NCBI GenBank assembly: GCA_963833585.1
Contig: CAWHYF010000004.1
Span: 62,001 to 126,000 of the forward strand
Direction: 5' to 3'
DNA: 64,000 nucleotides
Source of the DNA: Bog-756 sp963833585
GTDB lineage: Bacteria > Actinomycetota > Acidimicrobiia > Acidimicrobiales > RAAP-2
The translations under genes and the position numbers were made by a program. Positions 27,963 to 36,899 of this stretch are shown in pieces. Each line of letters starts with the position of its first letter. Position 1 is the stretch's first letter. The notes beneath the pieces were generated by a model. It was not told the DNA's origin and searched no databases. It worked only from the letters and a program-made list of their open reading frames with translations.

Positions 27963-30342
27963 CTAGTGAACCCCAGTGGCACGAGCCTTCTTGGCGCGAG
28001 CCTTCTTGATACGAGTCTTCTTGGTGGGTGTCTTCTTGGCCGCCGCCTTCTTGGTCTTGGGCTTCTTGGCGGCGGCCTTGGTGGTCTTGGGCTTCTTGGC
28101 AGCCGCCTTCTTGGCAGCCGCCTTGTTGGCAGCCGCCTTCTTGGCAGCCGCCCTGTTGGCAGCCGCCTTGTTGGCAGCCGCCTTGTTGGCGGCCGCCTTG
28201 TTGCGCCGCCTTCTTCGCAGCCGCTCCGGCGTGGTGCCGCGAACCCTTCGCCTTCGCCGGCGCCGCCCCGGCTCTTGCCCGGGACCTTGGTGGCAAGGGG
28301 CCGGGGGTGCGTGGCCGTCGGCTTTCCCCGTCGCGGTGCCCCATCCGTCGGGACGGTCTGGGTGCTGGGTGTCACCCCGCCCCCCGGCGGGGGCCCAGTC
28401 GCCTGGAGGAGGCTGGCCACCCCGGTACCGGTGGCCGCCCCGGCGTTCTGGGCCAGCCTGGACACCATGGACTGGGCCGAGACCCCACTCAGATGACGCT
28501 TGGCCGAGCTGCGCGATCCCCTGATCAGCGACCGACGGGCCAGCCCCATGATGATGTGATCCGCCGATGGCTTCTCCTGGCCCATCAGCTTGGCCGCCGA
28601 GTTCACCAGTGAGACGTGAGAGAAGGCCTGCGGGAAGTTGCCCACCAGCCTCCCGGCCACCGGGTCGTACTCCTCGGACAGGAGTCCCAGGTCGTTGCGC
28701 AGACCCATCAGCCGGTCGAGGAGCTGGCGGGCGTCGTGGTCCCGCCCGAGCATCGTCAGACAGTCCGCCAGCCAGAACGAGCAGGCCAGGAAGGCCCCCT
28801 CCCGACCGGAAAGCCCGTCGACCTCGCCGGTGTCGGCGGTGCGGTACCGCAGGACGAATCCCCCCTCGACCAGGTCGCGCTCGATGGCTTCGATGGTCCC
28901 CCGAACCCGCGGGTCGTGGGCGGGAAGGAATCCCATCAGCGGGATCATCAACAGGCTGGCGTCGAGCTGATCGGAGCCGTAGTACTGGGTGAACGAGCCC
29001 AAGGACGGGTTGAAGCCCTCGTCGCAGACCTGCTCGTGGATCTCCTTGCGGGCCTCCTTCCACTCGGTCGAGCGGCGCCTGCATGCCGTACTCCTCGGCC
29101 GTCTTGATGGCGCGGTCGATCGCCACCCAGGCCATGACTTTCGAGTGGGTGAAGTGTCGCCGGGGTCCGCGAACCTCCCAGATCCCGTCATCGGGCTCCC
29201 GCCAACCGTCCCGGAGGAAGTCCATCAGGGCGAGCTGGAACTGCCACGCCGGGTTCTCGCCCTGCTCGCCGCCCGGCTCTGACTCGTACAGGGCCGACAT
29301 GACCTCGCCGTACACGTCCAGCTGGAACTGCCCGGCGGCGGCATTGCCGATCCGCACCGGGGCCGAGCCCTCATATCCGGGGAGCCAGTCGACCTCCCAC
29401 TCGTCGAGGCGGCGCTCGCCGGCCGCCCCGTACATGATCTGCATCTGGGATGGGTCGCCGGCAGTGGCTCGGAGCAGCCAGTTCCGCCAGGCCATGGCTT
29501 CCTGGTAGAACCCACCCCGCATCAGGGACTCCAAGGTCAGTGTGGCGTCGCGTAGCCAGCAGAACCGGTAGTCCCAGTTGCGGTTGCCCCCCAGGGTCTC
29601 GGGGAGCGAGGTGGTGGCGGCGGCGACAATTCCACCCGTCGGTTCGTAGGTCAGCGCCTTCAGGGTGATCAGGGACCGCACCACCGCCTCGCGGTGGTCA
29701 CCCTCGTACGTGCATTGTGAGACCCACTCGTTCCACCACAGTTCGGTGTCCTGGATGGCGAAGACCGCATCCACCGGGCGGGGCGGCACCTCACTGGCCG
29801 GGTACCAGCTGAGGGAGAACGGGATCCGCTGACCCTCGGACACGGTGAACTCGGCCACTGTGGAGAGATCGCGTCCGTGGGTCTCCACCGGTGTCCACAG
29901 CGAGAGCCCGTCGGGTCCGGCAATGGCGTTCAGCGTCCCGTCGATCCGGCGGACCCACGGGACGATCTGGCCGTAGCCGAACCGGATGGTGAGGACCATC
30001 TCCATGGTGACCTTGCCCCGGACTCCTTCGACCAGCCGCACCACCTCGGGGTGCCGCTCACGGATGGGCATGCAGTCGATGATGCGGACGGTTCCCTCTT
30101 CGCCGACGAACTCCGACTCGAGCACCAGGGTCTCGCCCCGGTAGTGTCGGTGCGTGGCACCGTGGGAGCCCTTCGGGGCCAGCTTCCACGAACCGTGGTC
30201 CTCGTTGCCCAGCAACTCCGCGAAACACGCCGCCGAGTCGAACCGCGGGCAGGCAGAGCCAGTCGATCGAGCCGTCCCGTCCCACCAGCGCCGCGGTGTG
30301 CAGGTCACCGATGATCCCGTAGTCCTCGATGGGGAGCGCCAT
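27963..30342 (-). CDS. GH15 glucoamylase/trehalase-like enzyme with histone-like Lys/Ala tail (multiple frameshifts)
   Basis: About 790 residues if frames are joined. It starts at an ATG (MALPIEDYGIIGDLHTAAL), a typical GH15 opening. One-base shifts occur near 30245 (…CLP / RFDSAAC), 29075 (PLDR / WKEARKE), 28270 and 28207, the last two in G runs. The catalytic domain shows 'NWDYRFCWLRDATLTLESL', 'RIGNAAAGQFQLDVYGE' and 'GSFTQYYGSDQLDASLL', the GH15 signature with its acidic catalytic residues. After residue ~620 a Pro/Ser-rich linker leads to a KAAAKK/PKTKK tail of ~80 residues, like bacterial H1-type histone tails. GH15 enzymes hydrolyse alpha-glucans or trehalose. There is no signal peptide, so an intracellular role is likely; the tail might bind nucleic acid or polyphosphate (inference). 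Confidence 0.8.
28036..28215 (-). repeat. 15-base repeats coding the KAAAK/NKAAA tail
   Basis: Units of TTCTTGGCAGCCGCC or TTGTTGGCAGCCGCC repeat about ten times and code Lys/Asn-Ala-Ala-Ala steps. A break in the pattern at 28201-28206 (TTGC for TTGGC) marks one of the frameshifts. Repeat length is likely to vary among relatives. Confidence 0.8.
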
Positions 30343-30381
30343 CTCCCATGTCTAGTCTGGCCGTCGCCCGCTGACGAGGCT

Positions 30382-31554
30382 TCAGCTCGCGATGCACGAC
30401 CCGGTGCCAACGGGCCTGACCACCGCCTCGGCCTTCTGCAGGCGGGCCAGCACGCCGGGCGAGGTCAGCGCGTACCCGATGTCCCCGTTCGTCGTCGACC
30501 GGGAGAACACGACGCCGATCACCTCCCCGTCCGGCTCCACCAGCGGACCTCCCGAGTTTCCCGGCCGTACCCTGGCCTGGATCTCGTACACGTTGCGGAC
30601 CGTGAGTCCCTGCCCGAAGATGTCCCGGCCTTCGGCCTCGAACTCGGCCATGATCCCGGCGGGCGCGGCCTGGAACGATCCGCCGCCCGGATAGCCGAGC
30701 ACGGCCGCCTGCACCCCCCGGGACACCTGCTCCGGGTCGAGGGCCAGGACGGGCTCGTCCAGGCCGCTCACCCGGAGCACGGCCAGGTCGTAGGAGGGGT
30801 CGAAGTACACCACCGTGGTAGGGAGCAGGTCGGACCCGGCCTGGACCATCGGGTGGGCGATGCCCGCCACCACGTGGGCGTTGGTGACCACCACGCCCGG
30901 CCCGACCACGAACCCCGACCCCTCCTGGATCTGCCCGCACCCGTCCCCGACGATCTTGACGGTGGAGGCACCGGCGCGGACCACCGCCTGGTCGAGCTGG
31001 GCGCTCCCGGGAAGGTCCACCGGGCCCGCCGACGCCGGAGCCAGCTGGGCGAAGACCGGGGGGAACCCCTCGGCCGAGAGGAAGCTCTGGACCCGGGAGA
31101 AGACCGACGGCGGGGCGGGAAGGACGTTGTCCAGCGAGCGGATGATCCTCGACCGGTCGATGGACGAGTTGAGAGCCAGGGACGAGCTGTTGACGAGGGT
31201 GTTGGCCAGCAGCCAGGCGGCCAGCAGGGAAGCCACCACCGCCACCACCACGCCCAGCGCCGAATCGACGGTGCCGAGCGCCCCGTGGTGCACCCGGGTG
31301 AAGGCCAGGTTGCCGATGAGCCGGCCCGCCACGCCGCAGAGTGTGGCAACCCCCAACATCGTCACCAGGGCGAACGCGGTTCGGGTGGCCTGGGTGTGAC
31401 CCCACTGGACAGTCACCGACGCCAGGAGGGCCCCGAGATAGAGGCCGACCCAGAACCCTCCGAACGAGAGGACCTGGACGATGGCGCCCAGCCGTAGGCC
31501 CTGGACGGCGGCCAGGGCCACCACCACCAGCACCACCAGATCGACCACGTTCAT
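30382..31554 (-). CDS. marP: MarP-like membrane-anchored serine protease
   Basis: A 390-residue trypsin-like protease anchored by a CvpA-type membrane domain, the same layout and length as mycobacterial MarP, which protects against acid and oxidative stress. The ATG at 31554 opens the first helix (MNVVDLVVLVVVALAAVQGL); four helices occupy ~1-130. The periplasmic protease domain holds the triad His in TNAHVV, Asp in YDLAVLRV, Ser in RPGNSGGP. Two Cys (DGCGQ and TGSCIAS) could form the regulatory disulfide known in MarP. No good ribosome site is visible. It ends 40 bases before the GH15 start on the same strand and is divergent from the lipoprotein gene. Confidence 0.88.
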   Translation of the reverse strand: MNVVDLVVLVVVALAAVQGLRLGAIVQVLSFGGFWVGLYLGALLASVTVQWGHTQATRTAFALVTMLGVATLCGVAGRLIGNLAFTRVHHGALGTVDSALGVVVAVVASLLAAWLLANTLVNSSSLALNSSIDRSRIIRSLDNVLPAPPSVFSRVQSFLSAEGFPPVFAQLAPASAGPVDLPGSAQLDQAVVRAGASTVKIVGDGCGQIQEGSGFVVGPGVVVTNAHVVAGIAHPMVQAGSDLLPTTVVYFDPSYDLAVLRVSGLDEPVLALDPEQVSRGVQAAVLGYPGGGSFQAAPAGIMAEFEAEGRDIFGQGLTVRNVYEIQARVRPGNSGGPLVEPDGEVIGVVFSRSTTNGDIGYALTSPGVLARLQKAEAVVRPVGTGSCIAS

Positions 31555-31965
31555 CGGGAGGTCGCAGGCGGGGACCGGCGCCCGGCCCGCAGCGGAACAC
31601 GGAGGATCGACACCACCGACGTACGGTAGACCTCGGGCGTCTCGCCCAGCCGTCATCACCATGCCGCCGGGTCGCGGCGTGGCAAGATCTCTGGCGCAAT
31701 CGAAGAGACCGTCGCCACGGGCCGGATCGCGGCCGCCGCCAGGGAAGTGACCGGGGTTCAACGTGAGTCAGCTGAGACCGCCCGCGTACGACCGACCCGA
31801 GCCCGGATCGAACTCCGGAGGGACGACCACGCCGCCCTCCGCGCTTCCGCCGCCCCCCGGGTGCGCGTGCTCTCCCTCCTATCGGGACCGCAGGCGGCAG
31901 GGACTCCGTGGCCCGGCGGCCCGCACCGGCGTGATCAAGGCTCGCTGATCCCGATCCTCCCGACG
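31555..31965. other. Divergent intergenic region between the MarP-like and propeller-lipoprotein genes
   Basis: A 411-base region expected to hold promoters in both directions. A short Pro-rich frame (31763-31948, starting VSQLRPPAYDRPEPGS) and an in-frame upstream extension of the lipoprotein gene exist, but neither has convincing protein character past ~35 residues. No operator or RNA element is recognised. Confidence 0.35.
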
Positions 31966-33339
31966 GTGACCCCACGGGTTCTGCGGCGGACGGCCTCCGC
32001 CGGCCGGTCCCGAGCGGCACGGGCTGTCGTATGCGTCACCACGGCCTTGGTGGCGCTGGTGGCGGCGGCCTGCTCCACCGGCGGCCCGGACCAAGGATCG
32101 GGCGCATCCTCGACCATCGCCCCGGGATCGCCCTGGTTGGGCAGGCTGGCTCCGGTGGCGCTGCCGGCGCCGGTCAACTCCCTCGAAGCCGTGGACTGCG
32201 TCTCCGCCCTTCGGTGTTGGGCGGTCGGCTCGACGGTGGGGACGGCCGGTGCGCCCAACGGTGCGGCCGTCGTGGCCACGGCCGATGGCGGGACCACCTG
32301 GGAGGTCCAGCCCATTCCGCCCACGGTGGGCTACCTCTCCGGCATCTCGTGCAGCGACCGGCGTCACTGCACCGCCGTCGGCCAGGCCAGCCAGACCCCC
32401 AACGGGCAGGGGGCCATTGTCACCACCGGCAACGGTGGGGCCACGTGGGTCACGGCCACCATCCCGGCCGGAGTTCTCGACGTGACCGCGGTCGCCTGTC
32501 AGGCCGATCGGCGCTGCCTGGCCACAGGGACCATCTCCACCGGGACGGTCGCCCTCGTCGCCTCCCCCTCCGAACCCGCGTGGGTCCAGCGCGGGATGCT
32601 GCCCACCACCCAGACCGGTGCTACCGGCGTCTCCTGCCCGGACAGTCAGCACTGCTGGGTGACCGCGCACGCGGCGGTGGACGTGGACCACGTGGTCGGG
32701 CAGGTAGCCCTCACCACCGACGGCGGGTCCACCTGGAAGGACACGTCCGACCCGACGGGCGTCGGGTATCTCAACGGCATCGCCTGCACCCGCGGGACTC
32801 TCGGGCGCGCCGGCCTGCCCTTCTCCTCCACCACGGCGCCCTCGACCGCCACCCCGGCCGGATCGATCCCGCCGGCCGGGCCGGCTGCGGGATCGACCAC
32901 CACTACGACTGCCCCACCGTCCAGCACGGTCCCGCTGCCCAGCACCACGACGACCACTGCGCCCACCGGCGTACCCGGCGCCTTCTGCGTGGCCGTGGGT
33001 ACCACCGCGGGATCCGTTACTGGGACCAGGACCGGGCACGGGGTCGTGCTGACCTCCGCCGACGGGGGCGCCAGTTGGTCGTCCCAGCCAGTCGTGGCCA
33101 GCGCAGCCGCTCTCATGGGCGTGTCCTGCACCGCCGTCAACTCCTGTGTGGCGGTGGGCAGTTCCGTGGCGCTCGAGCCCCAGGCCGGACTGGTGGTCCT
33201 GACCGGGCCGGTCGGTCACGCGTGGAGGAATGCGGCGACCGTACCGTCTACTCAGGCGCTGACCGCGGTCAGCTGCACCACCGCTTCCCGATGCGTGGCC
33301 GTCGGGGAGTCGATCAGCGAGCACCTCGTCGGGGGCTGA
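31966..33339 (+). CDS. Propeller-type lipoprotein with repeated cysteine pairs
   Basis: A 457-residue exported lipoprotein. The GTG at 31966 is chosen because a signal sequence with lipobox LVAAACS follows. The mature protein has six or seven blades marked by a Cys pair and Val-Gly: 'VDCVSALRCWAVG', 'ISCSDRRHCTAVG', 'VACQADRRCLATG', 'VSCPDSQHCWV', 'VSCTAVNSCVAVG', 'VSCTTASRCVAVG'. Each is followed by 'TxDGGxTW' Asp-box-like turns, as in BNR/sialidase-type propellers. A Thr/Pro-rich linker (~290-340) interrupts one blade. Likely a surface-displayed beta-propeller stabilised by disulfides. Enzymatic function is not implied. Confidence 0.75.
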   Translation: MTPRVLRRTASAGRSRAARAVVCVTTALVALVAAACSTGGPDQGSGASSTIAPGSPWLGRLAPVALPAPVNSLEAVDCVSALRCWAVGSTVGTAGAPNGAAVVATADGGTTWEVQPIPPTVGYLSGISCSDRRHCTAVGQASQTPNGQGAIVTTGNGGATWVTATIPAGVLDVTAVACQADRRCLATGTISTGTVALVASPSEPAWVQRGMLPTTQTGATGVSCPDSQHCWVTAHAAVDVDHVVGQVALTTDGGSTWKDTSDPTGVGYLNGIACTRGTLGRAGLPFSSTTAPSTATPAGSIPPAGPAAGSTTTTTAPPSSTVPLPSTTTTTAPTGVPGAFCVAVGTTAGSVTGTRTGHGVVLTSADGGASWSSQPVVASAAALMGVSCTAVNSCVAVGSSVALEPQAGLVVLTGPVGHAWRNAATVPSTQALTAVSCTTASRCVAVGESISEHLVGG

Positions 33340-33584
33340 GGCGCCGAGCCCATCCACGGGGCCCTGGCGGGCCGCCGCTAGCCTCGCCCACCATGGCACG
33401 GTTCCCGCTCCCGACGGGGAGGCCCATTCAGCGCGCCCCTCGTCGACGCCCGGTCGGGCCCCAGAAGCTCGCCGGACGGCCGTCTCACCCACGCGTCGCA
33501 CCCCCTCCGTAGGATCGTCTGCGTGCCCGATCCACTGATGACCCATCGGCCCTCCCCCCTCCCTTCCGGGGCGGCTCGGCCATC

Positions 33585-35099
33585 GTGAGCAACGTCGAGC
33601 CACTGCGTCGGGGACCCCGCCGTCGGCCCACCGCCACCTCGGCGTTCGGGGTCGGCCGCCGAGAGGCCCATGACTCCTCCACCTTCTACGCCCGGTTCAC
33701 CCCGCCCCGGGTCTCGGACGACAGCACCGTGGCGACACCCGCGGCCACCGATGCCATCTGGGTTGGCGACGCCCGAGACATGGACCGATGGGGGAAGGTG
33801 GCCGACAACTCGGTGGCGCTGGTGGTGACCTCACCGCCCTACTTCGCCGGTAAGGAGTACGAGGCGGTGCTCGGGGAAGGGAGCGTCCCAGCGGACTACG
33901 ACGCCTACCTGGGCATGCTGCACGACGTGTTCGGCCAGTGCTTCGAGAAGCTGGAGCCCGGCGGGCGGATCGCGGTGAACGTGGCCAACCTGGGTCGTAA
34001 GCCCTACCGGTCGCTCTCCCGCGACGTCATCGACCTCCTCGAGCGGCTCGGCTATCTCCTGCGAGGGGAGATCGTCTGGCAGAAGAGCCACGCCGCCGGT
34101 GGATCGTGCGCCTGGGGAACGTACCAGCGACCGGGCAACCCGGTACTGAGGGACGTCTCGGAACGGATCGTCGTGGCCTGCAAGGGCCGGTTCGACCGGG
34201 CCCTCTCCCCCGACGAGCGGGCGGAGCGGGGTCTCCCCCACGAGGGGACCATCGCCATGGACGAGTTCGTCGACGCCACCATCGACCTCTGGGACATCCC
34301 GACCGAGTCGGCCACCCGTGTGGGCCACCCTGCACCGTTCCCGGTGGAGCTGCCCCGGCGACTCATCGAGCTCTACACCTATCGAGGCGACCTGATCCTC
34401 GACCCCTTCATGGGATCGGGATCCACGGCCGTGGCCGCGGTGCGGACCGAGCGCCACTACGCCGGCTTCGACACCGACGAGTCGTATGTGGCCCTGGCCG
34501 GACGACGGGTGGACGAGGCGCGGGCCGCGTCGTCGGGTCGTGACACCGGTGGGCCCGTGGCCCGTCGGGTGACGGTACCTCCGGGCCGACCCATCCCACC
34601 CGATCCCGCCGCCGACGCCGAGGCCCACGCCGTGCTCCTCGGGCAGAAGGCCCGGGAGCTGGCCCACCAGGCGCTGGTAGCCGCGGGCTTCGAGGCCGTC
34701 GAGCGCGGCGCAGCGTTCGGCGACCTCGGCGTAGGGGTGGACTTCCGGGCCCGGGACGCGGCCGGTCATACGTGGCTGTTCGAACTGTCCGGGGCCTTCT
34801 CGACCACCCGCCCAGGCCTGCGCCGACCCGACATGCTTTGGAAGGCGCTCGGCAAGGCCAGCGTGCTCCATGAGGCCCGACTCACCGACGGCGACCGGGA
34901 TGACTTGGGGCCTCTGGTGCTTCTCACCACCGACCTGCCCGGACCCCGGTCGGCGGGGGGCAAGGCCCTGCGGGCCATCCGGGGACCGGACGGCGGCGGA
35001 CCGGTCCGCGACGTCATCGAGCTGCTGGATCCTGAGGGTTCGGCCCGCCTACACGCCTACGCCTCGGGTAACCCGACGGGCGACCGACCCCCGGTCTGA
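33585..35099 (+). CDS. Site-specific DNA methyltransferase (TSPPY type) with C-terminal nuclease-like domain
   Basis: A 504-residue DNA methyltransferase. The GTG start keeps the family opening 'STFYARFTPPRVSDD'. Motif IV is TSPPYF (typical of N4-cytosine enzymes; N6-adenine enzymes more often have D/NPPY), followed by a target-recognition stretch and motif I as 'ILDPFMGSGSTAVAA', i.e. the beta order. Residues ~345-480 form another domain ('GVGVDFRARD', 'WLFELSGAFS', 'RPDMLWKALGKAS') with a weak PD-(D/E)xK look, Asp and Glu present but Ser where Lys is expected. A protein of unknown family with possible nuclease features starts 27 bases later on the same strand. Roles in restriction or epigenetic regulation are both possible. 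Confidence 0.82.
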   Translation: MSNVEPLRRGPRRRPTATSAFGVGRREAHDSSTFYARFTPPRVSDDSTVATPAATDAIWVGDARDMDRWGKVADNSVALVVTSPPYFAGKEYEAVLGEGSVPADYDAYLGMLHDVFGQCFEKLEPGGRIAVNVANLGRKPYRSLSRDVIDLLERLGYLLRGEIVWQKSHAAGGSCAWGTYQRPGNPVLRDVSERIVVACKGRFDRALSPDERAERGLPHEGTIAMDEFVDATIDLWDIPTESATRVGHPAPFPVELPRRLIELYTYRGDLILDPFMGSGSTAVAAVRTERHYAGFDTDESYVALAGRRVDEARAASSGRDTGGPVARRVTVPPGRPIPPDPAADAEAHAVLLGQKARELAHQALVAAGFEAVERGAAFGDLGVGVDFRARDAAGHTWLFELSGAFSTTRPGLRRPDMLWKALGKASVLHEARLTDGDRDDLGPLVLLTTDLPGPRSAGGKALRAIRGPDGGGPVRDVIELLDPEGSARLHAYASGNPTGDRPPV

Positions 35100-35126
35100 C
35101 CAGGACCGCGACGGCCGACCTGCCCA

Positions 35127-36182
35127 GTGCCCGACGACCGCACTATCGCCACCGAGCTGGGCACGGCGCTCGGCACGCTGCCCTACCCGGATCCGGCTTC
35201 AGCCCTGTCCTCCCGGCCCGATCAGCTGCACGTGGGCGCGGCGGACTGGGACCACCTGGAGGGGGTCCACCGCTCGGGTCGGTACGCCAACGAACTGGCC
35301 ACGGCATTCGCCAATGGCCGGGCGTTGCTGGAGGCGGCGGACGGGCTCCGTCACCGGACCCCGCTCACGATCGAGTGGACCGGCGGGCGGCGGCCCCCCG
35401 GGGACGAGGTGGCTCCCATCGACCTGCGTATCGACCACGTCTACCTGGTCAGCTGCAAGTACGAGTCGGACATCCTGGCCAACGCCTCGCCCGGACGGCT
35501 GTTCGAGGGGCTCCTGGCCACCCAGGGCGGGTGGGACCGGGGCGACTGGTACGACGCGGTCGCCCCCGATCAGCTGGCGGCCCTGTACCGCGCCTGCCTG
35601 GCCGCCACCGGGCTCTCCGGGTACCCGCCCTCTCCGTCCGCCTGCAGCCGGGACCAACTGGGCACGTTGCGCCGGGCCCTCTCCGGTCGCGCCTATCCCG
35701 ACGCCGCTTCGCGGAGCGCCTACGCGGACCTGTGCCGGACGGTGAGCGAGGCGTCTGCTCGACGGTGGACGGATCAGATGGCGGCGTCGGGGGTGGGTGC
35801 CGAGGGCATGCTGTGGCGGCTGCTCCGGATCGGGAGTGCGCCCTACTTCGTCCTGGGGAACGACCGGCGGTCCGGAGCGCCGGTGCGATACCGCATCGCC
35901 AGCCCTTGGGACTGGCGGGCCCTGTTCGAATTGGAGGAGTTCACCGTGACTCCGTCGGAGGCCGGCCAGCCGCGCGTCGACTGGGCCTGCACCTACCGGT
36001 CGCGGGAGGGCGGCAACACCTCGATCGTGGCCGGCCACGTCGAGATTCGCTGGAGCCACGGCCGGTTCGCCCAGCCGCCCGAGGCCAAGGTCTATCTCGA
36101 CACACCGATGGCGGTGCTCCCCGGCTACCACCCGTTGACCCCTGATGAGCCGGCCCAGCCCACGCTGTGGGCGGTGCCCTGA
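35127..36182 (+). CDS. Unknown protein downstream of the methyltransferase, possible restriction nuclease
   Basis: A 351-residue soluble protein starting at a GTG 27 bases after the methyltransferase gene. No family is recognised with certainty. Around residues 95-125 it reads 'PIDLRIDHVYLVSCKYES', then 'DILANASPGRLFEGLL'. An Asp followed after a strand by a Ser-Cys-Lys end and 'ILNASP..LF' resembles the PD-(D/E)xK core of restriction-type nucleases, with Ser replacing the middle acid. The C-terminal ~100 residues are beta-rich (FELEEFTVTPSEAGQ, HVEIRWSHG). Position and this motif suggest the cognate endonuclease of an undescribed R-M pair; this is inference. It is followed 16 bases later by a small SAM methyltransferase gene. 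Confidence 0.6.
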   Translation: MPDDRTIATELGTALGTLPYPDPASALSSRPDQLHVGAADWDHLEGVHRSGRYANELATAFANGRALLEAADGLRHRTPLTIEWTGGRRPPGDEVAPIDLRIDHVYLVSCKYESDILANASPGRLFEGLLATQGGWDRGDWYDAVAPDQLAALYRACLAATGLSGYPPSPSACSRDQLGTLRRALSGRAYPDAASRSAYADLCRTVSEASARRWTDQMAASGVGAEGMLWRLLRIGSAPYFVLGNDRRSGAPVRYRIASPWDWRALFELEEFTVTPSEAGQPRVDWACTYRSREGGNTSIVAGHVEIRWSHGRFAQPPEAKVYLDTPMAVLPGYHPLTPDEPAQPTLWAVP

Positions 36183-36198
36183 CAGGCCCGGTTCCACC

Positions 36199-36784
36199 GT
36201 GACCTGGGACGGCGACCGCTACCAGCAACGCTTCGACGAGCTGGCCAACACCGGCGCGGACGTGCACGGCGAGGCGTCCTTCGTGATGGGCTGGCACCCC
36301 TCCACGGTCCTCGACGCCGGGTGTGGCACCGGGAGGGTGGCCCGTGAGTTGGCCCGCCTTGGCATCGACGTGGTCGGGGTGGACGCCGACGGGTCGATGG
36401 TGGCCACCGCCCGACGCCTCTCCCCGGAGCTGGAGTGGGTGGAGGCCGATCTGACCCGTCTTGAACTCCCGCGTCGCTTCGACCTGGTGGTCCTGGCCGG
36501 GAACGTCCCGCTTGTTCACCACGCCGGGCACGCAGGGAGCCCTGGTGGCGGCATGCGCCCGCCACCTGGCCGGCGACGGGCACCTGGTGGCCGGGTTCCA
36601 GCTCGACCGCGGTTACGGGCTCGCCGAGTACGACGGGCACTGCCGAGAGGCCGGTCTGGTCCCGGTGGGGCGGTGGGCCACCTGGTCGGGCGACCCGTGG
36701 GTGGAGGGCGGGCCTTACGCCGTTTCGGTGCACCGGCCCGCACAACCGGGAGTCGGGCCGCCCGGCCCCACCGTTTCCGATTGA
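36199..36784 (+). CDS. Class I SAM-dependent methyltransferase (frameshifted)
   Basis: About 195 residues of a small Rossmann-fold methyltransferase. It starts at a GTG (VTWDGDRYQQRFDEL). Motif I is VLDAGCGTGRVARELA, motif II 'VVGVDADGSMVATAR' (acidic ribose binder), then WVEADLTRL. The frame breaks near 36513: the first frame reads GNVPLV and the expected 'LFTTPGTQGALVAACARHL' continues one base over, ending '...WVEGGPYAVSVHRP'. The insertion of one G fits an error. Substrate unknown. It is the third gene of the methyltransferase/nuclease-like group and may be unrelated to it functionally. Confidence 0.75.
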
Positions 36785-36899
36785 CCTTGTCGAGTGGACC
36801 CGATGCGAGCCGAGGCTCGTCCCGCTCCACCGGCCCGAGGTGCCCCGCAGGCCCAACAGCGCGGTCTGCGATCATAGAGAGCCGGCCAGAAAGGACTCC

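Noticed and set aside
28036..28215. The Lys/Ala repeat region as a separate histone-like gene
   Set aside because: No ribosome site or start codon precedes it; across two one-base shifts it is continuous with the GH15 linker. Left open as an alternative in the findings.
31879..33603. A 574-residue minus-strand frame opposite the propeller lipoprotein
   Set aside because: Gly/Arg-rich antisense shadow; the plus strand has a lipobox and repeated Cys blades.
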